From: BOG-933 sp037132135
Lineage (GTDB): Bacteria; Pseudomonadota; Alphaproteobacteria; Azospirillales; Azospirillaceae
Length of the DNA: 5,785 nt
Assembly (NCBI GenBank): GCA_037132135.1
Contig: JBAXPR010000164.1
Coordinates: forward strand, 1-5,785
Direction of reading: 5' to 3'
The position numbers and the translations under genes are program-made. This document shows, one piece after another, positions 1-5,482 of the stretch. How positions within the stretch are numbered: position 1 is the stretch's first letter; every line of letters starts with the position of its first letter. The notes below the pieces were generated by a model, which was not told where the DNA came from, made no database searches, and worked only from the letters and a program-made list of their open reading frames with translations.

Positions 1-434
1 AGCAACACGCCGAGCCCGCCGGCCAGCCCGGCCGCGGCGACCGAAAGCCGCTGCCGGCCCCGGCGGGCGACGGCAAGGAAGAGGGCGCGGCAAATCAGCG
101 CCGGCACCGCCATCGCGGTGGCGTTGACCCCGAGCGCAACCAGACCGCCGAAGCCGAACAGCACCGCCTGCAGCAGGAGCGCGACAAGGATGGCGGGAAA
201 CGCCGCCCAGCCCAGCACCATGCCGATCAGACCATTGAGAATCAGGTGAACCGAGGACGGCCCGACCGGGAAATGAACCAGCGAGGCGACGAAGGCCACC
301 GCCGACAGCATCGCCACCTGCGGGATGCGCTCGTGCTCCAGCGCCTTCAGCCCCCGGGCGCAGCCTGCCAGGGCCACCACCGCGCCGGCCGCGAGCACAG
401 GCGGGGAAAGGACACCGTCGGGGATATGGGCCAT
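1..434 (-). CDS. nikM: NikM/CbiM-type substrate-binding membrane component of an ECF nickel/cobalt transporter (partial, N-terminal 144 residues)
   Basis: This is the N-terminal 144 residues of the integral-membrane S-component that binds Ni2+ or Co2+ for an energy-coupling-factor transporter; the rest lies beyond the left edge. The protein opens with MAHIPDGVLS, the family's metal-binding N-terminus. It then has the hallmark stretch FPVGPSSVHLILNGLIG (residues 55-71), LGWAAFPAILVALLLQ (74-89) and FGFGGLVALGVN (93-104). His3 and His54/His63 are candidate metal ligands. Several hydrophobic membrane segments are visible (about 12-25, 40-53, 64-90 and 92-120). The ATG at 434 is preceded by GGGAG at about 6 nt. 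The gene starts 22 nt after the NikK-like gene, so the two are probably co-transcribed. NikM rather than CbiM is preferred because nikR and a NikK-like gene are adjacent, but cobalt specificity cannot be excluded. The Q and O subunits would be expected further left. Confidence 0.93.
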   Translation of the reverse strand, partial: MAHIPDGVLSPPVLAAGAVVALAGCARGLKALEHERIPQVAMLSAVAFVASLVHFPVGPSSVHLILNGLIGMVLGWAAFPAILVALLLQAVLFGFGGLVALGVNATAMAVPALICRALFLAVARRGRQRLSVAAAGLAGGLGVL

Positions 435-456
435 GGGGGGCTCCCGGTGTTTGCGG

Positions 457-1233
457 TTATTTCATGTCCACGGCCTTGACCCAGATGGTACCGCCGAGTT
501 CGGTCCGGGCCGGGCTGCCATCGGGAGCGGCGGCTGCCGGGCCTTCGGCCAGCACCGTGAAGCCCCACCAGCCCGCGCGCGGCAAGGCATAGGCGAAGAT
601 GCCGCCGGCATCGGTGCGGACCACCTGAGTGATGAAGGGGTCCGCGGGCGGCATCACCGAGCCGTCGTTGGCCCACTCAACTTCGACCATCGCGCCCGGC
701 AGCGGCAGGCCATCCTTCAGCGCCACGGCGCGAAAGAGGTTGCCGGTCCAAAGACCATAGGGCCGGCTGAGCGGCAGGATTTCCATGGGCAGTCCGACCG
801 GACGTTCCCAGCCGCTGCCGGCGCCGAAATCCACCACCACCTTGGCGTCATGGATCAGCCACTTCTTTTCCGCCGCCTCCCAATAGGGCGCCGGCTCCAG
901 GAAAAAGAGGTAATCGCCCGGCGCCCCGATCTTGTATGCGGCTTCCCAGGTCTGATGGCCGTCCATGGGCTTGGGCGTCAAGGCCGCCCCGAGATCGCTC
1001 GTCCGGCCGCCGGTGACGACGCCGAAGCGCAACGGCCGCCCAAGCTCGAGGACCGGACCGCGCTCCATCGGATGGGTGAAGGCCGCAGTCAGCGTCACCT
1101 GCCGCTCGCCCTGCTCGGGCACGATATCGGTGGACGGCAGCAATTCCAGAAAATGCGCCCCGGCGGCATGCGCCCAGCCGATACCAACCACCAGCGCCAG
1201 CACCGTCGCCGGCCGCCACGTCCCACGCGCCAT
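457..1233 (-). CDS. nikK: NikK-like DUF4198 exported protein of the nickel/cobalt uptake operon
   Basis: This 258-residue protein matches the DUF4198 family, whose NikK members accompany NikM-type ECF nickel transporters as an extracytoplasmic accessory component; the exact role is not settled. Residues 1-26 look like a signal peptide: basic start (MARGTWR), hydrophobic core ATVLALVVGIGW, and a small-residue cleavage zone AHAAGA. The mature protein would begin at or near AHFLELLPS, a typical start for this family. Further family-like segments are HPMERGPVLELGRP (54-67), EPAPYWEAAEKKW (113-125), DGLPLPGAMVEVEW (174-187) and the C-terminal sandwich-like TDAGGIFAYALPRAGWWGF (207-225). There is one hydrophobic segment only. 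The ATG at 1233 follows a G-rich Shine-Dalgarno (AGGGGGGG) and lies 15 nt from the nearest NikR-like half-site. It is the first gene of the operon, reading into nikM. The name nikK rests on context plus family. Confidence 0.85.
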   Translation of the reverse strand: MARGTWRPATVLALVVGIGWAHAAGAHFLELLPSTDIVPEQGERQVTLTAAFTHPMERGPVLELGRPLRFGVVTGGRTSDLGAALTPKPMDGHQTWEAAYKIGAPGDYLFFLEPAPYWEAAEKKWLIHDAKVVVDFGAGSGWERPVGLPMEILPLSRPYGLWTGNLFRAVALKDGLPLPGAMVEVEWANDGSVMPPADPFITQVVRTDAGGIFAYALPRAGWWGFTVLAEGPAAAAPDGSPARTELGGTIWVKAVDMK

Positions 1234-1248
1234 CGTCCCCCCCTGGTC

Positions 1249-1272
1249 GTATGCCGTTGTACCGTGTCATAC
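1249..1272. promoter_or_regulatory. Putative NikR operator: inverted half-sites GTATGC ... TCATAC
   Basis: GTATGC at 1249-1254 and TCATAC at 1267-1272 form an imperfect inverted repeat with a 12-nt spacer, centred on the palindrome GTAC at 1259-1262. Eight of twelve positions match between the two arms. The E. coli NikR operator is known to be GTATGA-N16-TCATAC, so the half-sites agree but the spacing here is 4 nt shorter. The site lies in the divergent nikK/nikR spacer, between the nikK start codon and the presumed promoters. It is therefore well placed to repress nikK-nikM and perhaps nikR. Function is inferred. Confidence 0.6.
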
Positions 1273-1286
1273 GTTATTTTTATTCT
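1257..1286 (+). promoter_or_regulatory. Candidate sigma-70-type promoter for nikR
   Basis: TTGTAC at 1257-1262 and TATTCT at 1281-1286 are separated by 18 nt and match the -35 and -10 consensus at 3 and 4 of 6 positions. The -35 element lies inside the inverted operator pair and the -10 adjoins the direct-repeat half-sites, which would fit autoregulation by NikR. The match is weak, and this is only a candidate. Confidence 0.25.
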
Positions 1287-1302
1287 TCATACTGGATCAT
1301 AC
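1287..1302. promoter_or_regulatory. Two additional NikR-type half-sites in direct repeat (TCATAC-N4-TCATAC)
   Basis: TCATAC occurs at 1287-1292 and again at 1297-1302, within a 10-bp tandem repeat (TCATACTGGA then TCATACTGCG). With the copy at 1267-1272 the starts are 20 and 10 bp apart, so all three face the same side of the helix. The sequence matches the known NikR half-site, but direct orientation is not the classical dimer-of-dimers arrangement. It may be an auxiliary or cooperative site; the function is inferred. Confidence 0.45.
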
Positions 1303-1378
1303 TGCGCCATCGGAGTCAACGGACTTTGCCGGCACCGATATGCTAAACCCTCGGCACGCGGCGGGGCTGGAGGGGGCG

Positions 1379-1879
1379 ATGGAACGGGTCACGATCTCGC
1401 TGGATGACGGGCTGCTGGAGGAGTTCGACGGTTATCTCCGGCGCAAGGGCTATGAGAACCGCTCGGAGGCGATCCGCGATCTCGTGCGCCGCCGGCTCGA
1501 GGAGGACCGGCTGGCCCAGGGACAGGCCGAGTATGCGGTCGCCTGTCTCTCCTATGTCTTCAACCACGAACAGCGCGAGTTGGCCCGCCGGTTGACCCGC
1601 GCCCAGCACCAGCACCACGATCTGATGCTGTCGACCCTGCACATTCACCTCGATCACGACAATTGCCTGGAAGTGGTGGTGCTGCGTGGCCAGACCGCCG
1701 AGGTCCGGGGCTTTGCCGAGGCGACGATCGCCGAAACCGGCGTCCGCCACGGGACCTTGCACCTGATCCCGGCCGAAATGGTCAGCCGCCGCCACAGCCA
1801 CGAGCACGGCCATGAGCACGATGAACACGGTCATGATGAGCACGGCCATGACCATGTTCACACCCGGCCGAAAACCTGA
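1379..1879 (+). CDS. nikR: NikR nickel-responsive transcriptional regulator with a histidine-rich C-terminal tail
   Basis: NikR is a nickel-dependent ribbon-helix-helix repressor of nickel uptake genes. Residues 1-45 form the RHH DNA-binding domain (MERVTISLDDGLLEEFDGYL, then NRSEAIRDLVRRRL at 27-40). Residues 53-133 form the ACT-like nickel domain. The four nickel ligands of E. coli NikR (His76, His87, His89, Cys95) correspond to His77, His88, His90 and Cys96, in QHQHHD and TLHIHLDHDNCLE. GVRHG (121-125) is also family-typical. The family is usually about 130-150 residues; this protein has 166 because residues 139-161 form a tail with 11 histidines, mixed with Asp, Glu and Gly. The ATG at 1379 is chosen because GGAGG lies 5 nt upstream; an in-frame ATG at 1340 would add 13 residues and lacks a comparable site. 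nikR is divergent from nikK and probably controls it. Confidence 0.96.
   Translation: MERVTISLDDGLLEEFDGYLRRKGYENRSEAIRDLVRRRLEEDRLAQGQAEYAVACLSYVFNHEQRELARRLTRAQHQHHDLMLSTLHIHLDHDNCLEVVVLRGQTAEVRGFAEATIAETGVRHGTLHLIPAEMVSRRHSHEHGHEHDEHGHDEHGHDHVHTRPKT
1793..1861 (+). repeat. His-rich tail coding segment with a 15-bp internal repeat
   Basis: This segment encodes NikR residues 139-161. It includes two adjacent 15-bp units at 1820-1834 and 1835-1849, each coding DEHGH, and partial units on both sides. The units differ at two synonymous third positions (GAA/GAG, GGT/GGC). The repeat is therefore not a very recent duplication, and the protein sequence appears to be kept. The composition resembles His-rich metal-storage or metallochaperone tails such as those of HypB or SlyD; that function is an analogy only. 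Confidence 0.85.
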
Positions 1880-1885
1880 GCGGCG

Positions 1886-2980
1886 TCAGGGCGTCACCGC
1901 GCGGCCGATCCAGGTGACGTGGCCCATCTTGCGGCCGGGGCGGACCTCGCGCTTGCCGTAAAGGTGCAGGCGGGCGGCAGGAGCGGCGAGCAGTTCGGGC
2001 CAGCGCTCGATGTCGGCACCAATCAGGTTTTCCATCACGGCATCGGTCAGGCGGCCGGTGGCACCGAGAGGCAGGCCGCAGACCGCGCGCACCAGCTGTT
2101 CGAACTGGCTGGTGGCGCAGGCGTCGAGGGTCCAGTGGCCGGAATTGTGCGGCCGGGGCGCCAGTTCGTTGACCAGCACCCGGCCGTCGTGGCCGACGAA
2201 CATCTCGACCGCCAGCAAGCCGACCACCCCCAACGCCTCGGTGATGCGGCGGGCGATGGCCTCGGCCTCGGCGGCGACGGCGGGCGCGATGCGCGCCGGC
2301 ACCAGGGTGCGGGCCAGGATATGGTTGGCGTGCTGATTTTCGACCGCGGGATAGCTGCAAAGGGCGCCGTCGGCGCCGCGGGCGACGATCACAGAAATCT
2401 CGCAAGCGAAATCGACGAAGCCCTCGAGCACGGCATCGAGGGCCTGGCCGAGGGCAAGATCGTGCCATGCCGCCTCGGGGTCGGTGTCGGGGCCGAGCAG
2501 CACCTGACCCTTGCCGTCATAGCCGAGGCGGGCCACCTTCAGCACCGCCGGCCGGCCCAGGTCCTGAAGCGCGGCGGTGAGGTCGGCCACCGAGTGCACC
2601 GGGCGCCAGGGCGCTGTGGCGATGCCGAGGCAGTTGACGAAGCTCTTCTCGCGGATGCGGTCGCGGGTCACCACCAGCACGGCGGCGCCCGGACGCACCG
2701 GCACCCTCTGGGCCAGCAGGCCCGCCGCCTCGGGCGGCACGTTCTCCCACTCCAGGGTCACGACGTCGACCGCGGCGGCGAAGCCGGCCAAGGCCTCGGC
2801 ATCGGTGAAATCGGCCACGGTGGCAGCGGCGCTGACCTCGGCGCAGGGGCTGTCGGGCTCGGGGGTGTAGACGTGGGTGCGGTATCCGAGCCGGGCCGCA
2901 GCCAGCGCGGTCATGCGACCGAGCTGGCCACCACCGAGCATGCCCAGGGTTGACCCTGGTGGAAGGATGAGGGAGGCCAT
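1886..2980 (-). CDS. purK: N5-carboxyaminoimidazole ribonucleotide synthase PurK
   Basis: PurK is the cytosolic ATP-grasp enzyme that makes N5-CAIR from AIR, bicarbonate and ATP in de novo purine synthesis, passing the product to PurE. The 364-residue length is normal (E. coli about 355). The N-terminal Rossmann-like motif GMLGGGQLGRM is at 13-23. EWENVP (78-82 region) replaces the common EFENVP. The ATP-grasp lid GYDGKGQ is at 153-159, ENQHANHIL at 214-222, the metal/ATP site NELAPRPHNSGHW at 271-283 and the C-terminal signature GKREVRPGRKMGH at 342-354. No key motif is missing. The ATG at 2980 follows the purE stop by 4 nt and has no strong Shine-Dalgarno, so translation is probably coupled to purE. 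Its stop codon is only 6 bp from that of the convergent nikR gene. Confidence 0.97.
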   Translation of the reverse strand: MASLILPPGSTLGMLGGGQLGRMTALAAARLGYRTHVYTPEPDSPCAEVSAAATVADFTDAEALAGFAAAVDVVTLEWENVPPEAAGLLAQRVPVRPGAAVLVVTRDRIREKSFVNCLGIATAPWRPVHSVADLTAALQDLGRPAVLKVARLGYDGKGQVLLGPDTDPEAAWHDLALGQALDAVLEGFVDFACEISVIVARGADGALCSYPAVENQHANHILARTLVPARIAPAVAAEAEAIARRITEALGVVGLLAVEMFVGHDGRVLVNELAPRPHNSGHWTLDACATSQFEQLVRAVCGLPLGATGRLTDAVMENLIGADIERWPELLAAPAARLHLYGKREVRPGRKMGHVTWIGRAVTP

Positions 2981-2984
2981 GGGC

Positions 2985-3503
2985 TCAGGGCAGGGCAGTC
3001 TCGGGGGCCGGGGCGACGGCGGCGGTCTGGCGCGCCCGCCAGGTGTCGAGGGCGCAGGCCGTCACGGGATCACCGAGCGCGATCACCGCCGCCGCCAGCA
3101 GCGCGGCATTGATGGCGCCGGCCTTGCCGATGGCCAGCGTCCCGACCGGAATCCCGGCCGGCATCTGGACGATCGAGAGCAGGCTGTCCATGCCCTTGAG
3201 GGCGTGGCTCTCGACCGGGACCCCGAACACTGGCAGCGGTGTCAGCGCCGCGGTCATGCCGGGCAAATGGGCGGCACCGCCGGCGCCGGCGATGATCACC
3301 CGCAGCCCGCGCGACCGCGCCGAGCCGGCATAGTCGTAGAGCCGCTGAGGGGTGCGGTGGGCCGAGACGATCCGGGTCTCGAACGGGATGCCGAGGGCGG
3401 TCAGGGTCTCGGCGGCGTGGCCCATGGTCGTCCAGTCGGACTGGCTGCCCATGATGATGCCCACGAGAGCCGGGGCGGCGGAACTGTTGTCAGGTGCGGA
3501 CAC
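2985..3503 (-). CDS. purE: N5-CAIR mutase PurE (class I)
   Basis: PurE converts N5-CAIR to CAIR (4-carboxy-AIR), the step after PurK. The protein has 172 residues, typical of the bacterial class I enzyme. Family signatures are GSQSDW (19-24), the catalytic-site SAHRTP (47-52, with His49 corresponding to the essential active-site histidine), AGAGGAAHLPGM (72-83), PVESHALKGMDSLLS (96-110) and QMPAGIPV (113-120). The start is a GTG at 3503, giving a short 13-residue lead before LVGIIMGS; no ATG gives a complete N-terminus, though the second GTG at residue 14 could also serve. A poor GAGA-type ribosome site precedes it. The gene sits 25 nt downstream of the ydcH-like gene and 4 nt upstream of purK, which suggests one operon. 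The C-terminal 20 residues are low-complexity, Ala/Pro-rich and not part of the catalytic fold. Confidence 0.96.
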   Translation of the reverse strand: MSAPDNSSAAPALVGIIMGSQSDWTTMGHAAETLTALGIPFETRIVSAHRTPQRLYDYAGSARSRGLRVIIAGAGGAAHLPGMTAALTPLPVFGVPVESHALKGMDSLLSIVQMPAGIPVGTLAIGKAGAINAALLAAAVIALGDPVTACALDTWRARQTAAVAPAPETALP

Positions 3504-3528
3504 GGGCGGCGTCTCGTGATCTTGGCGC

Positions 3529-3729
3529 TTACGCGATGATGTCGGGCAAGAGTTCGCTTTCCAGCCGGGTGATCTGGTCCTTAAGCGCCAGCTTGCGCTT
3601 TTTCAAGCGCTGCATCTGGAGCTGATCGTAGGGCGCCTCATCGGCGATGCGGTTGATCACGTCGTCAAGGTCCCGGTGCTCCGCTCGCAAACCCAACAGT
3701 TTCTGCCGAATCGCCTGCTGTTCGCTCAT
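3529..3729 (-). CDS. YdcH-family (DUF465) small coiled-coil protein
   Basis: This 66-residue, highly charged helical protein fits the YdcH/DUF465 family, which is widespread in proteobacteria and has no settled function. Visible family traits are LRAEHRDLDDVINRI (residues 14-28), and the core LQMQRLKKRKLALKDQITRLE (37-57), where short heptads suggest a helical hairpin or coiled coil. It has no signal peptide, membrane segment or cysteine. Two starts are possible: ATG at 3729, with AGGA 9 nt upstream, or GTG at 3735, with GGAGG 10 nt upstream, which adds two residues. ATG is preferred because MSEQQ is a common opening, but the choice is open. It is the first gene ahead of purE-purK and probably shares their transcript; a functional link to purine synthesis is not implied. 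Confidence 0.88.
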   Translation of the reverse strand: MSEQQAIRQKLLGLRAEHRDLDDVINRIADEAPYDQLQMQRLKKRKLALKDQITRLESELLPDIIA

Positions 3730-3760
3730 CGTCACGGGTCCTGATCCTCCAGCGGACGGA

Positions 3761-3789
3761 ATCCTAACAGAAATCCGCCGCGCCGTCAG
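3761..3789 (-). promoter_or_regulatory. Candidate sigma-70 promoter for ydcH-purE-purK
   Basis: Read on the minus strand, CTGACG (3789-3784) and TAGGAT (3766-3761) lie 17 nt apart, each matching the -35 and -10 consensus at 4 of 6 positions. Transcription would start near 3754, leaving a short leader that includes the GGAGG at 3750-3746. The location, just upstream of the first gene of the group and downstream of the transducer gene's terminator, supports it. No purine-repressor-type operator or riboswitch fold was recognised in this 120-bp leader region. Confidence 0.4.
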
Positions 3790-3850
3790 CGGGATCCCCG
3801 ACGGCCCGGCCGGCTTTTTTGCCGGAGCGGCGGAGATGGGGAAAACCGCA

Positions 3851-3889
3851 CCCCTGCGGGAGCCTGACCGGGTCAGGCATCCGCAGGGG
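3851..3889 (-). terminator. Nested hairpin terminator after the protoglobin-MCP gene
   Basis: A 9-bp outer stem pairs CCCCTGCGG (3851-3859) with CCGCAGGGG (3881-3889). Inside it a 7-bp stem pairs GCCTGAC (3862-3868) with GTCAGGC (3872-3878) around a 3-nt loop, the two being joined by a 2x2 internal loop. On the minus strand it is followed after 5 nt by TTTT (3845-3842), which also pairs partly with AAACCC on the far side. It begins about 27 nt after the transducer stop codon, as expected for an intrinsic terminator, although the T-run is short. Confidence 0.7.
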
Positions 3890-3916
3890 GCTTCGGGTTT
3901 GATGGACGGCGGCCGC

Positions 3917-5263
3917 TCAGGTGGTTCGGATGCGGGCCAGGAAATGATCGACGCCGGAACTGAGCGACCGGGTCTGCTGCGCGAGATCGGTTGCCGCGCT
4001 CAGCACGCTCTCGGCCTCACGGTGATTGGCCTCGGCGGTACCGTTGACCCGGACGATGGTCGTGGTGACCTCGCGGGTGCCGATCGAGGCCTGCTGGACG
4101 TTACGGGCGATCTCGGCGGTGGCCGAGCCCTGCTCTTCGACCGCGGCGGCGATCGAGGAGGCGATGGAATTGATCTGGTCGATGGTGGCCGAAATGCCCT
4201 TGATCGCGATCACCGCTTCCTGAGTCGCTGACTGCACGGCCGTAATCTGGGCGTCGATTTCCTCGGTGGCCTTGGCGGTCTGATTGGCCAGACTCTTGAC
4301 CTCGTTGGCCACCACCGCGAAGCCGCGCCCGGCTTCGCCGGCCCGGGCCGCCTCAATGGTGGCGTTGAGGGCGAGAAGGTTGGTCTGGGAGGCGATCGAG
4401 TTGATCAGCTTGACCACCTCACCGATCTTCTTGGCCGCTTCCGCCAGTTCCTGGACCTTCTTGTTGGTCCGGCCGGCCTCGTCCTGAGCGGCGCTGGTGA
4501 TGCCGGCCGAATGGGCGACCTGCCGGCTGATCTCGGTGATCGAGGAGGACAGTTCCTCGGCAGCGGCGGCGACGGTCTGGATGTTGACGGTGGCTTCCTC
4601 GGCGGCCGAAGCCACCGTCGTCGCCTGCCGGCTGGTCTCGTCCGAGGACGCCGCCATCCGCCGTGCCGAGCTTTCGAGCTGGGTCGTGGCGTTGCCGACG
4701 GTGTTGACGATGGTCTTGACCTCTTTTTCGAAACTGTCGGCGGTGGCGCCCAGTTCGCGCTGAATCAGCGCCTGGGTGTTGACGTCGATATAGACCGAGG
4801 TCGCGAGGTCCATGTCGAGGAAGATGGCACGGTTGATCGCCTGAAGCACCTGAGCCAGCCGCTCGGGCTTCTTGCGGTAGGTGACAGTGGCGAGATCGAC
4901 CAGCTTGTTGAGGGTGAAGCAATAGGCGCCGGCATACCACGACGGCTCAAGGCCGATCCGCTGATGGGTCTCACCGATCTTGCGCACCTGCGTCATATAG
5001 GCTTCATCAAACGTACCGGTGAAGACCTTTTTCAGCCAGTGCTCCTTTTGCAGCGAGCGCGCCCGCGAGACACGCTCAGGACTGTTCAGCAAAGCCGCAG
5101 TCGCCGGCACCGACCGAAGATAATTATAAAATTCGTCGAGAATTGCGTCGATCTTGGGGGCCAACACCGGAACGAACTCGCGAAGAGCCGCCTTGGCCTG
5201 TTCATCAATCTTCAAATATCGAATGCGCTCTTCGATCCCAATGACTTTACTTGCGGCGGCCAT
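3917..5263 (-). CDS. Soluble protoglobin-MCP chemotaxis transducer (HemAT-like aerotaxis sensor)
   Basis: The 448-residue protein fuses an N-terminal protoglobin heme sensor (about residues 8-165) to a methyl-accepting chemotaxis signalling domain (about 185-440). The heme signature is ETHQRIGLEPSWYAGAY (98-114), with His100 the predicted proximal ligand. Tyr46 in EFYNYL lies 54 residues before it, the same spacing as the distal Tyr45/proximal His99 pair of the globin sensor kinase AfGcHK. The MCP hairpin tip that contacts CheA/CheW is clear around residues 285-325 (SIASQTNLLALNATIEAARA, then GEAGRGFAVVANEV). There is no membrane segment, so it should be cytoplasmic, signalling oxygen (or another diatomic gas). 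It ends in FLARIRTT and lacks a C-terminal CheR/CheB-binding pentapeptide. The ATG at 5263 has AAAGGA 9 nt upstream. No che genes are adjacent. The ligand is inferred from the family. Confidence 0.93.
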   Translation of the reverse strand: MAAASKVIGIEERIRYLKIDEQAKAALREFVPVLAPKIDAILDEFYNYLRSVPATAALLNSPERVSRARSLQKEHWLKKVFTGTFDEAYMTQVRKIGETHQRIGLEPSWYAGAYCFTLNKLVDLATVTYRKKPERLAQVLQAINRAIFLDMDLATSVYIDVNTQALIQRELGATADSFEKEVKTIVNTVGNATTQLESSARRMAASSDETSRQATTVASAAEEATVNIQTVAAAAEELSSSITEISRQVAHSAGITSAAQDEAGRTNKKVQELAEAAKKIGEVVKLINSIASQTNLLALNATIEAARAGEAGRGFAVVANEVKSLANQTAKATEEIDAQITAVQSATQEAVIAIKGISATIDQINSIASSIAAAVEEQGSATAEIARNVQQASIGTREVTTTIVRVNGTAEANHREAESVLSAATDLAQQTRSLSSGVDHFLARIRTT

Positions 5264-5320
5264 GATCGAGTGTCCTTTGTCGGATGAGGATCGCGGGAAG
5301 GGTCCAAAGGCAAATCAATG

Positions 5321-5348
5321 ATCACATGTGTCTCAGCGTCAGGTTCAA
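5321..5348 (-). promoter_or_regulatory. Weak candidate promoter for the protoglobin-MCP gene
   Basis: On the minus strand TTGAAC (5348-5343) and TGTGAT (5326-5321) are 16 nt apart, each matching the sigma-70 consensus at 4 of 6 positions, about 55-60 nt upstream of the start codon. No convincing flagellar sigma-28 or sigma-54 element was found. Just upstream, CCCAA (5350-5354) and TTGGG (5364-5368) form a short inverted repeat with a 9-nt spacer. Evidence is weak. Confidence 0.22.
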
Positions 5349-5448
5349 TCCCAAGCGATTCTATTGGGCATCCGCAGGACGACAGCGGACGACTTCCAGA
5401 AAATCAGGATGAGATCTCGCTGCTCTTAACAGGCCGCCGAAACAAGAT

Positions 5449-5474
5449 CAATGTTAAAAAAATTTTAGACATTG
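5449..5474. repeat. AT-rich inverted repeat between the helicase and transducer genes
   Basis: CAATGT (5449-5454) pairs with ACATTG (5469-5474), and inside it TAAAA (5455-5459) pairs with TTTTA (5463-5467) with one bulged base, leaving a 3-nt A loop. It lies 8 nt past the helicase stop codon on the minus strand. It could be a weak terminator for that gene, an UP-type or protein-binding element for the transducer gene, or chance in an AT-rich patch. No downstream T-run follows the stem. Confidence 0.45.
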
Positions 5475-5482
5475 CTTAATGA

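Noticed and set aside
965..1378. N-terminal extension of nikR to an upstream start at 965
   Set aside because: The extension runs through the nikK antisense strand and the operator region; GGAGG 5 nt before the ATG at 1379 and the normal NikR N-terminus fix the start there.
325..1407. Long plus-strand open frame (360 codons) across the nikM/nikK region
   Set aside because: It lies antisense to two well-supported genes, has Arg/Gly/Ala-rich low-complexity content typical of GC-rich shadows, and shows no family motif.
1343..1861. Minus-strand open frame of 172 codons opposite nikR, with a Met/Val-rich hydrophobic start
   Set aside because: The hydrophobic Met/Val run is simply the complement of the CAT/CAC histidine codons in the NikR tail; it is not a membrane protein gene.
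1919..2953. Plus-strand open frame of 344 codons opposite purK
   Set aside because: It is an antisense shadow of purK, whose full set of family motifs is on the other strand.
3783..3804. CCGTC/GACGG inverted repeat as an operator or riboswitch for the purine genes
   Set aside because: It is short, imperfect, overlaps the candidate -35, and does not resemble a known purine-responsive element; it is likely to be chance in GC-rich DNA.
3809..3825. Short hairpin CCGGC-T6-GCCGG as a possible second terminator
   Set aside because: The T-run is in the loop, not after the stem; no plus-strand gene reads into it, and the nested hairpin at 3851-3889 already accounts for termination of the minus-strand transducer gene.
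4511..5287. Plus-strand open frame of 258 codons opposite the transducer gene
   Set aside because: It is antisense to the protoglobin-MCP coding region and has no recognisable domain.
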